64,000 nt of DNA from NCBI GenBank assembly GCA_035551835.1, contig DASZMN010000084.1, positions 1 to 64,000 on the forward strand, in the 5' to 3' direction. The stretch is from Bog-473 sp035551835 (GTDB lineage Bacteria; Actinomycetota; Acidimicrobiia; Acidimicrobiales; RAAP-2). Made by a program: the position numbers and the translations under genes. Positions 33,498-40,262 of the stretch are shown in pieces. Numbering within the stretch: position 1 is the stretch's first letter; the number at the start of each line of letters is the position of its first letter. Below the pieces are notes generated by a model, which was given only the letters and a program-made list of their open reading frames with translations, had not been told where the DNA came from and made no database searches.

Positions 33498-34862
33498 ATG
33501 GCGACAGGGATCCGACGGATCGGTGCCGGGCGGGCGGACTACTACCTCTCGGACCTCGCGACGGAGCTGCCCCTACCGGGCTGGCACGGGTCCTCCCGTT
33601 GGGTCGGGCGCGCCGCCGGGGGGCTCGGGCTCGACGGGGCGGCTGCGGTCGACGACGCGGCGTTCCGGTCGCTGCTGCGCGGGCAGCATCCCCGGACGGG
33701 ACGGCCACTCGCGTCGGCGGTGCGGGTGGCGGGGTTCGACCTGACCTTCAGCGCGCCCAAGTCGGCGAGCGTCCTGTTCGCGCTGGGTGGCGAGGACGTG
33801 GCGCACGCGGTGATGGCGGCGCACCACGAGGCGGTGGACGGGGCGGTGCGCTACCTCGAGTCGCACGCCCTGGGCGCGGTCCGACGGGCCGCGGGCGGGG
33901 CGCGTGAGGTCGTCGCCACGTCGGGCTTCGCCGGTGCGAGGTTCACGCACGGGGTCAGCCGGAATCTCGACCCGCACCTGCACAGCCACGTGGTCGTGGT
34001 CAACGCGGTCCACGGCGCCGACGGGCGGTGGAGTGCGTGCGACGGCCGGGGCCTGGACGCGCACCGCCGCGCCGCCTCTGACCTCTACGACGCCCATCTG
34101 CGCTGGGCGCTGACGGCGTCGCTCGGCGTGCGCTGGGACGGCCGCACGGCCCAGATCGTCGGGGTGCCGCCGGCCGTGCTGGGCGAGTTCTCCTCACGGG
34201 GCGCCGACGTCCGGCGCCACGCGTTCGAGACGGCCAGCGGCCATCACGTCGCGTGGGCGGCGACGAGGCCGGCCAAGGTGACCGGGACGTCGTACGCCGA
34301 GCTGGCGGCGGACTGGTCCCGCCGGGCGGCCGCAGCCGGCCCGCCGCTCGAGGTGGCGATCGACCGGGCACGAACCTCGCCGTCGACGTCGTTCGACGAG
34401 CACCACTACGCCGGGGTGATCTCGTTGACGCCGCACGGCGGGGCGCACCGGCGCGACGTGGTGGGCGCCTTTGCCGTGTCGGCCCCCGACGGTGCACCCG
34501 CCGCGGCGCTCGAACGCGTGACCGACCTGTGGGCGCCGCCGGCCGAGCGGGTGGGCGTGGCCGAGGACCTGCTCACCCGCCGTTCCGTCGTGCCCGCGGG
34601 TGAGCATCTCCGCGCCCTGGGTCCCCGCCCGGTCGACCCGGCCGACCACCGGACCTGGCTCGGGGCGACGCGCGCGATCGACGCCTACCGGGAACGGTGG
34701 GGGATCGGCCGGGCGCCCGAGCCTTTGGGCGCCGAACCCCTGTCGTCGCTCCCGGCGACCCGACTGGCCGACCACCTCCGCGTGGCACGCCAGCTCGACG
34801 CGGCGCGCGTCAGCCTCGGCCGGCGCGCCCCGGCCGAGATGGAGCTCGGGCTGGGCCGCTGA
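33498..34862 (+). CDS. MobF/TrwC-type relaxase domain protein, no helicase
   Basis: 454 residues. The N-terminal tyrosines Y15-Y16 (RADYYLSDL) are candidate nicking nucleophiles; GFDLTFSAPKSASVLFAL (79-96) is the characteristic block; and the metal-binding three-His motif is H160-x-H162-x-H164 (DPHLHSHVVVVN). Such relaxases nick oriT and pilot ssDNA in conjugation. The full TrwC/TraI helicase half is missing, so this is a relaxase-only form or a truncation; the C-terminal about 150 residues are not recognised. Convergent with a TraG-like gene 8 nt away, together a mobilization-like pair. Confidence 0.85.
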   Translation: MATGIRRIGAGRADYYLSDLATELPLPGWHGSSRWVGRAAGGLGLDGAAAVDDAAFRSLLRGQHPRTGRPLASAVRVAGFDLTFSAPKSASVLFALGGEDVAHAVMAAHHEAVDGAVRYLESHALGAVRRAAGGAREVVATSGFAGARFTHGVSRNLDPHLHSHVVVVNAVHGADGRWSACDGRGLDAHRRAASDLYDAHLRWALTASLGVRWDGRTAQIVGVPPAVLGEFSSRGADVRRHAFETASGHHVAWAATRPAKVTGTSYAELAADWSRRAAAAGPPLEVAIDRARTSPSTSFDEHHYAGVISLTPHGGAHRRDVVGAFAVSAPDGAPAAALERVTDLWAPPAERVGVAEDLLTRRSVVPAGEHLRALGPRPVDPADHRTWLGATRAIDAYRERWGIGRAPEPLGAEPLSSLPATRLADHLRVARQLDAARVSLGRRAPAEMELGLGR

Positions 34863-34870
34863 CGCCACGC

Positions 34871-36262
34871 TCACCGCCCGAGGCCGGGGGCCTCCCGCTG
34901 CAGCGACCGGTCCACCATGTCGCGCCACGGCGCTCGCTCGTGGGCCGGCGTCAGGGTGACCTGCGTCACCACCTTGTCCGGCCCGATCACCAGCGCCCGC
35001 CCGTCGGCGCCCCGCGCCACCACGTCGACGGGCAGTCGGGCCTCGCGTGACGGGCTCACCGACGACGACGGGCGAATCCGTCCCCAGTGGTCGACCGAGC
35101 GGTTGATCGTCGTCGCCGTCACCACGCGCTCGCCGGCGAGCGCGCTGAGGTCCCGGAGCGTCGCCGTGTCGGCGATCCCGCGCAGGACGACGGTGGTGCC
35201 GAAGAGGGAGAGGAACCCGTCGGCCGCCTGCCCCCAGCGCACCCGCGCCTGGGACAGGTCCTGCAGGCACGCCAGGACGAGCAGCCCCTGCCCCGCGCCC
35301 TCGCTCACCATGGCCGGCAGGTCCGGAATGGGGGCGATGTTGGCGACCTCGTCGAGGGCCATCAGCGTCGGCGCCCCGGCGCGCCCGTCCCGAGCATGGG
35401 CGTAGGTGGCATCTCGCACGTCGCCGATGCTGGCGACCACCAACGGAGCGAACTGGCGCTGCCGACGCCCGGCCGAGCACAGGTAGAGCGTGTTCGGGCC
35501 CGAGCAGAACGCGTCGAAGTCGAGGGGTGGTGTGCTCGTGGACTCCATGGCGGCCCCGGTGCGATAGGCGTCCAGGACGCCCGAGGCCGTGGACCAGATG
35601 CCCGATTGCTCCCTCGGGTCGGTCGCCACGATGCCCGACAACAGGTCGGCGGCCACCTCGTCGTGCCCGTCGAGGATCTCGAGGGCCGGGGCGCCGTCGT
35701 GGCGGTCGATCCAGCGGAGGACGTCCCGCATGCGGTGCTCACCGAGCGCGGCGGCATGGATCAGCGTGGAGAGGAGGGCACTGGCGCGCTCGGTCCAATG
35801 ATGTTCGCCGCTCCACGGGCCTTGCGCTCTCGTCGCGCCGACCATCGTGTCCGCGGTGACCACGGCCGCGTCCCACGACGACGCGGTCGTCAGCGGCGAC
35901 CACCCGACACGTTCAACTCCGGGCGGACATTCCACTTCACCGCTCGGGTCGTACAGAAAGGTCCACCCGTCCTTCGAGCGCGCCGACGCCGTTGCCCGCA
36001 TCACGTCCGGCTTCGTGGACGTCGAAACCACCGGCCCGCCCGCCAGCAAAATATTGGGTATGACCAGGGAAGATGTCTTTCCCGACCGTGGTGGGCCGAG
36101 GACGAGCGTGGAACGTTGCGCGCCGGCCCACATCCACCCGTGGGTGCCTTCTCCAACATAGATGCTGTGGCGCGCAAAACGGTGGACCTCATGCAATGCA
36201 GCACTCGAATGCACGAACGGATCAGTGCGTTCCATGCGTGTGGTGTTTGTGTTGGGGAACAC
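34871..36262 (-). CDS. TraG/VirD4-like conjugative coupling ATPase
   Basis: 463 residues, P-loop ATPase that in homologues links the relaxosome to a type IV secretion channel. Walker A is G56-PPRSGKTS64, Walker B/ALDEVANIAP near 295, and the conserved LACLQDLSQARVRWG region follows. No N-terminal membrane helices are visible, unlike VirD4/TraD, so it may work as a soluble or peripheral TcpA-like motor. GTG at 36262 gives the listed start; the ATG at 36235 is an alternative. No T4SS channel genes are in the window. Confidence 0.85.
   Translation of the reverse strand: MFPNTNTTRMERTDPFVHSSAALHEVHRFARHSIYVGEGTHGWMWAGAQRSTLVLGPPRSGKTSSLVIPNILLAGGPVVSTSTKPDVMRATASARSKDGWTFLYDPSGEVECPPGVERVGWSPLTTASSWDAAVVTADTMVGATRAQGPWSGEHHWTERASALLSTLIHAAALGEHRMRDVLRWIDRHDGAPALEILDGHDEVAADLLSGIVATDPREQSGIWSTASGVLDAYRTGAAMESTSTPPLDFDAFCSGPNTLYLCSAGRRQRQFAPLVVASIGDVRDATYAHARDGRAGAPTLMALDEVANIAPIPDLPAMVSEGAGQGLLVLACLQDLSQARVRWGQAADGFLSLFGTTVVLRGIADTATLRDLSALAGERVVTATTINRSVDHWGRIRPSSSVSPSREARLPVDVVARGADGRALVIGPDKVVTQVTLTPAHERAPWRDMVDRSLQREAPGLGR
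36166..36178 (+). repeat. 13-bp direct repeat, copy 1
   Basis: TGTGGCGCGCAAA lies near the 5' end of the TraG-like gene; an identical copy is at 36496-36508. Sequence around both copies continues as (A/G)CG. Confidence 0.6.
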
Positions 36263-36757
36263 AGATTCTCATTGAGACATATCCATCAATGCAGCGATGA
36301 GCGACTGTCTGACACATCACGCATGTGCAGCGTGAGCATCAATTGCGTGCGTAGAACGGTCTCAATCGGAGGTCGTTGTCGATCCGAAAATGCCGCGCGA
36401 ACAAAGAATGCTTGACCTGAGCGTGTTAACAACAGAAGAATGTGTGTGTACCCCAAGTGTGAGGGAGGGTTGATATGTGCTGCGACACGGCAATGTGTGG
36501 CGCGCAAAGCGAAAGTTGTCGGATCGCTTTCTGCGCGTCTCGCGTCGCATCGCAGTGGGTCAACACGACGTCGCAGTTCGGGCAACGAAGGCGGCATGGC
36601 GTGACGTGGGGACGTTGATGACGTCAGCACTGATACGGCATCCGCTGGAAATGAAAAGGAAATCGGTGCGGCAGTGCGCACGGCGTGGGGCGTTCGTCCT
36701 CGACGTGACGCAGGCTTCACCTCTATTCAGTGACCATGCTCCTAGGGAGGTGCACCT
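36263..36757 (+). other. Lower-GC non-coding stretch between the TraG-like and H1-like genes
   Basis: 495 bases with no convincing gene; short frames in several phases have poor coding character. Composition is visibly lower in GC than the rest: 26 of 60 bases are G/C at 36241-36300 and 29 of 60 at 36421-36480 by direct count, while neighbours are clearly higher. It holds the second copy of the 13-bp repeat and a TGACGTCA palindrome near 36618. Possible contents are the promoter regions of both flanking genes and an oriT-like site; it may be of foreign origin. Confidence 0.6.
36496..36508 (+). repeat. 13-bp direct repeat, copy 2
   Basis: Identical to 36166-36178 (TGTGGCGCGCAAA), 330 bp apart, in the non-coding low-GC stretch. 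Confidence 0.6.
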
Positions 36758-37207
36758 GTGGCAGTAGCCGCGAAGAGAAGGGCCCCGGCCAGAAAGGCCG
36801 CAAAGAAACGGGGTCCCGCAAAGAAAGCAGTCAAGCGCGCCCCGGCCCGGAAGGCCGTGAAGCGGACCGCGAAGAAGCGTGCCGTCAAGCGGGCTCCCGC
36901 CAGGAAGGCCGCCAAGCGGACCGCGAAGAAGCGTGCCGTCAAGCGGGCTCCCGCCAAGAAGGCCGCGAAGCGGCGTTCACCGGCAAAGAAGCGCGGGCCG
37001 GCAAAGAAGGCCGCGAAGCGGCGTTCACCGGCGAAGAAGCGGGCTCCCGCCAAGAAGGCCGCCAAGCGGCGGACTACGAAGAAGCGGGCCCCGGCCAAGA
37101 AGGCTGCGAAGAAGAGGGCTCCGGCCAAGCGGCGTGCGGCGAAGAAGCGCGCGCCGGCCAAGAAGGCGGCTCGTCCTCGCGCCCGCAAGGCGGCGAAGCG
37201 GCGCTAG
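36758..37207 (+). CDS. Histone H1-like Lys/Ala/Arg-rich DNA-binding protein
   Basis: 149 residues made almost wholly of Lys, Ala, Arg and Pro in degenerate KKRAPAKKAAKR-type repeats of about 8-16 residues, without the folded HU domain seen in HupS/HupB. Such proteins bind DNA or RNA non-specifically and compact nucleoids. GTG at 36758 has a strong AGGGAGGT ribosome-binding site 6 nt upstream, so it is not leaderless and is likely well translated. Followed by a palindrome and a terminator. The DNA repeats make its length liable to change. Confidence 0.8.
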   Translation: MAVAAKRRAPARKAAKKRGPAKKAVKRAPARKAVKRTAKKRAVKRAPARKAAKRTAKKRAVKRAPAKKAAKRRSPAKKRGPAKKAAKRRSPAKKRAPAKKAAKRRTTKKRAPAKKAAKKRAPAKRRAAKKRAPAKKAARPRARKAAKRR

Positions 37208-37213
37208 ACGCCA

Positions 37214-37227
37214 GTTCCAATTGGAAC
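37214..37227. other. 14-bp perfect palindrome after the H1-like gene
   Basis: GTTCCAATTGGAAC, 7 nt downstream of the stop codon and 7 nt before the terminator hairpin. Possible protein-binding site or part of the 3' end structure. Confidence 0.4.
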
Positions 37228-37234
37228 GTGTGAG

Positions 37235-37258
37235 ACCGGGGGCCTACGGGCCCCCGGT
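37235..37258. terminator. Intrinsic terminator hairpin between convergent genes
   Basis: ACCGGGGGCC-TACG-GGCCCCCGGT is a perfect 10-bp stem with a 4-nt loop between the H1-like gene and the convergent cofC. There is no T-tract, as is common in actinobacteria, and the symmetry lets it serve both directions. Confidence 0.8.
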
Positions 37259-37264
37259 TCCGCG

Positions 37265-37882
37265 CTATGGCGTCGGGCCGAGCTCGGCCACGTCGGCCGG
37301 CCAGTCGACGTCGTACGCCAAGTCGGGGTCGCGCACGACGCGGACGGCCAGGCCCAGGCGCGTCGCCTCGGCGCAATGGGCGCGGAACGAGCCCGGGCCG
37401 TAGGCGAAGCGGAACGCGCAGCCCGCGGGCAGGCGAAGGACGTTCGTGCCGTCGTCGCGCCGGTCCGGCACCAGGGTGACGCCGTCGAAGGCAGGCAGGG
37501 TCCCGAGGTCGTGGGCGCGGGGCAGGTCCCCGTGGGCGACGGTCACCCACCGGGCGCCGGAGGCCGCGAGCCGCCCGACGCCCGCCCCGACGGCGCCGTT
37601 GAGCCCCTGCCCGGGCTCCCACAGGACGGTGGCGCCCAGGTCAACGGCCCAGGCGGCGACGGCCTCGTCGTCACAGACGACGGCGACGGGGACGGGCGCG
37701 CACGCCGCCACCACGTGCGCCGCCATGGTGCGCACGAGCCGTACCCGGTCCGGTTCCGCCAGGACGCGGTCGAGCCGTCGCTTGGCCTGGTGGAAGGCCT
37801 TGACAGGGATGAGGACGACCTCGGGACCGAGGGACGGGTCCGTCACGCTCGCGCCGGCGGTCCGAGCGCTCGGCATCGACAC
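37265..37882 (-). CDS. cofC: 2-phospho-L-lactate / phosphoenolpyruvate guanylyltransferase (CofC/FbiD)
   Basis: 205-residue nucleotidyltransferase that attaches GMP to phospholactate or PEP in coenzyme F420 synthesis. It shows PVKAFHQAKRRL (substrate-phosphate Lys/Arg), VVCDDEAVAAWA, GLNGAVGAGV and HGDLPRAHDLGTLPAF followed by VPDRRDDGTNVL, all typical. GTG at 37882 is preferred to the ATG two codons later because a TACACT -10 lies 6 nt before it. Divergent from gpsA. F420 use in the genome is supported by the Ddn-like gene at 33052. Confidence 0.9.
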   Translation of the reverse strand: MSMPSARTAGASVTDPSLGPEVVLIPVKAFHQAKRRLDRVLAEPDRVRLVRTMAAHVVAACAPVPVAVVCDDEAVAAWAVDLGATVLWEPGQGLNGAVGAGVGRLAASGARWVTVAHGDLPRAHDLGTLPAFDGVTLVPDRRDDGTNVLRLPAGCAFRFAYGPGSFRAHCAEATRLGLAVRVVRDPDLAYDVDWPADVAELGPTP

Positions 37883-37888
37883 CGGGAC

Positions 37889-37894
37889 AGTGTA
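37889..37894 (-). promoter_or_regulatory. -10 element of a leaderless cofC promoter
   Basis: TACACT on the minus strand, 6 nt before the GTG at 37882. Confidence 0.5.
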
Positions 37895-37927
37895 CGGGCG
37901 TCGGCCGGGCGCGCTGCGGGGCCGCCG

Positions 37928-37933
37928 TAGTCT
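37928..37933 (+). promoter_or_regulatory. -10 element of a leaderless gpsA promoter
   Basis: TAGTCT, 8 nt before the ATG at 37942; back to back with the cofC promoter. Confidence 0.5.
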
Positions 37934-37941
37934 GTTCTGAC

Positions 37942-38967
37942 ATGAAGGGCGACCGGGTGGCGGTGATCGGGGCCGGCTCTTGGGGCACGGCGGTGGCAAC
38001 CCTCGTCGGGGCGACGCACCCGACGTCTCTTTGGGCCCGTTCGCCGGACCTCGCGGCCTCCATGCGTGAGACGCGCGAGAACGTGACCTACCTTCCCGAC
38101 ATCCGGTTCCCCGAGGGCCTCGGGGTGACGTCGTCGCTCGAGGAGGCGCTCGACGGCGCGACCGTCGTCTTCATGGCGGTCCCCTCGCACGGCTTTCGCG
38201 CCGTGCTCGGTGACCTGGCCCCCCTGGCCGACGACGTGGAGGCGGTCGTCAGCCTTTCCAAGGGCATCGAGATCGGAACCAACCTGCGGATGTCGCAGGT
38301 CGTGGCCGAGGTGCTCCCGGGCGTGGCGCCCGGGGTCCTGACCGGGCCCAACCTGGCCCGCGAGGTCGCGCAGGGCTCTCCCGCCGCGTGTGTGGTGGCG
38401 CTGCCCGACGAGGACCTGGCCTGCCGGGTGCAAGAGCTCGTCCACACGAAGACGTTCCGCGCCTACACGGGCACCGACGTCGTCGGCTGCGAGATCGCAG
38501 GGGCGACCAAGAACGTCATGGCCATCGCGGCGGGGATCGGCGACGGCCTCGGCCTCGGGGACAACACCCGGGCCGTGCTCATCACCCGGGGCCTGGCCGA
38601 GCTGGGCCGCCTGGGCGTGACGCTGGGCGGCAAGGTGCTGACCTTCGGCGGCCTGGCCGGCGTCGGTGACCTCGTGGCGACGTGCGCCAGCCCGAAGAGC
38701 CGCAACCGCATGGTCGGGTTCGCCCTCGGCGAGGGCAAATCGCTCGACGACATCATCGGCGGCATGCACATGGTGGCGGAGGGTGTGAAGAGCGCGGGAC
38801 CGCTCGTCGGCCTGGCCCGCGCCGCCGGTGTCGAAATGCCGATCGCCGAGCAGGTCGACGCGATCGTGCAGGGGCAGTGCTCGCCGGCGGAGGCGTTGAT
38901 GTCGCTGATGGCGCGGCCGTCACGAGCGGAATGGGACGAAACGCTTTTGCGAGGCCTCCCCACGTGA
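37942..38967 (+). CDS. gpsA: Glycerol-3-phosphate dehydrogenase [NAD(P)+]
   Basis: Reduces dihydroxyacetone phosphate to sn-glycerol-3-phosphate for phospholipid synthesis. The 341-residue protein has the Rossmann loop GAGSWGTAVA (10-19), VPSHGFRAVL, the conserved LTGPNLAREVAQG and the catalytic Lys in GATKNVMAIAAGIGDGLGLGDN, then FGGLAGVGDLVATC and the C-terminal helical domain. The 3' end overlaps the cyclase start as GTGA. Confidence 0.96.
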   Translation: MKGDRVAVIGAGSWGTAVATLVGATHPTSLWARSPDLAASMRETRENVTYLPDIRFPEGLGVTSSLEEALDGATVVFMAVPSHGFRAVLGDLAPLADDVEAVVSLSKGIEIGTNLRMSQVVAEVLPGVAPGVLTGPNLAREVAQGSPAACVVALPDEDLACRVQELVHTKTFRAYTGTDVVGCEIAGATKNVMAIAAGIGDGLGLGDNTRAVLITRGLAELGRLGVTLGGKVLTFGGLAGVGDLVATCASPKSRNRMVGFALGEGKSLDDIIGGMHMVAEGVKSAGPLVGLARAAGVEMPIAEQVDAIVQGQCSPAEALMSLMARPSRAEWDETLLRGLPT

Positions 38968-40262
38968 CCGGCCTGTTCCACGGCTTCGACGACGGGCCCG
39001 AGGGCGCGGACGAGGGGGCGCGTCGCGCCGCCGCCCTCGCCCACGTCACCGAGCTGCTCCTCATGCGGGGCGCCACCCAAGAGGAGATCGAGTCGGCGGT
39101 GGCCGACGGCGTCATCGACCTGTTCGTGGCCGACCGCATGCTCGTCCCGTCCCGCCGCCGCTACACCCGCATGGAGGTCTCCGAGCTGACGGGCGTCACG
39201 ATCGACAAGCTCGAGCGGTTCTGGCGGGCGCTGGGCTTCCCGGGGGTCGACGACGCCGACACCGTCTTCACCGACCTCGACCTCGAGGCGGTCCGCATCT
39301 ACCAGGGCATGCAGGCCCTGGGCGCGGCGGACGTCGACACCTCGGTCCAGCTGGCCCGCGTGATCGGATCCTCCATGGCCCGGATCGCCGAGGCGGAGCT
39401 CGGCAACGGCAACCTGGTCAGCACCGAGGTCGACCCGATCATCTCGGCGGACGCGTTCGCCAGCGTGGCGGACGTGACCATCCCGGCCATGGCCAAGCTG
39501 CTCGAGTTCGTCTGGCGCCGCCAGGTCGCCGCGGGGATCCAGCGCAGCATGATGCTGCGCAACCACGGCCTCGCCCCCGGACAGAGCCCCGTGATGGCCG
39601 TCGGGTTCGCGGACATGGTCGGCTTCACCCTCCTCAGCCAGCACCTGAGCGACGAGGAGCTGGCGGCGGTGGTGCGGCGGTTCGAGGACATCTCGCACGA
39701 CATCGTGACGAACGCCCGGGGCCGGGTCGTCAAGATGATCGGCGACGAGGTCATGTTCGTCGTCGACAACGCCGAGGACGCGGCCCGCATCGGCCTCGGG
39801 CTGGCCGACGCGTACGCCGACGACGACCTCTTGTCAGACGTGCGGGTGGGATTGGGGTTCGGACCGGTGCTCCTGCGCGACGGCGACTACTTCGGCCCGA
39901 CCGTGAACCTGGCCCACCGGATCGTCAACATCGGCAACCCGGGCACCGTGCTCATGTCCGACGAGTTCCACCACGTGCTCATGTTGGAGGCGCCCGGCGA
40001 GTTCACGGGCAAGCCGTTGCGGCCGCGGCTCCTCAAGGACCTGGGACGGGTCCAGCTGTGGTGGTGTGGTCGGACCGGCCAGGAGGCCGATGGCACCGGG
40101 GCAGCGGCCGACCGCCGCCGCAACGTGCGCTGGGAGCGGCTCAGCGAGGTGCTGCGCGACCTGGAGGAGCTGCGCGGGGTCGGCGAGCGGTTGCTCACCG
40201 CCAACCGCGCCGACGAGTCAGTCGCTGCGCAGCCGGGCCGTGGCGATGCCGAAGGGCCGTAG
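38964..40262 (+). CDS. Class III adenylate/guanylate cyclase with N-terminal regulatory domain
   Basis: Makes cAMP (or cGMP). 432 residues: an N-terminal helical regulatory domain (about 1-200, with a DNA-binding-like RMEVSELTGVTIDKLERFWRALG segment as in mycobacterial Rv1264-type enzymes) and a C-terminal catalytic domain. Metal-binding aspartates are in GFADMVGFT and MIGDEVMF, the purine Lys is in VVKMIGD, and the transition-state Asn/Arg pair is in VNLAHRI. GTG at 38964 overlaps gpsA by 4 nt. The 3' end runs 45 nt into the convergent mannosidase gene. Confidence 0.9.
   Translation: MTGLFHGFDDGPEGADEGARRAAALAHVTELLLMRGATQEEIESAVADGVIDLFVADRMLVPSRRRYTRMEVSELTGVTIDKLERFWRALGFPGVDDADTVFTDLDLEAVRIYQGMQALGAADVDTSVQLARVIGSSMARIAEAELGNGNLVSTEVDPIISADAFASVADVTIPAMAKLLEFVWRRQVAAGIQRSMMLRNHGLAPGQSPVMAVGFADMVGFTLLSQHLSDEELAAVVRRFEDISHDIVTNARGRVVKMIGDEVMFVVDNAEDAARIGLGLADAYADDDLLSDVRVGLGFGPVLLRDGDYFGPTVNLAHRIVNIGNPGTVLMSDEFHHVLMLEAPGEFTGKPLRPRLLKDLGRVQLWWCGRTGQEADGTGAAADRRRNVRWERLSEVLRDLEELRGVGERLLTANRADESVAAQPGRGDAEGP

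Noticed and set aside
36477..36767. Plus-strand 96-codon frame before the H1-like gene
   Set aside because: No ribosome-binding site, no family, unbiased codon use, and it runs into the well-supported start at 36758.
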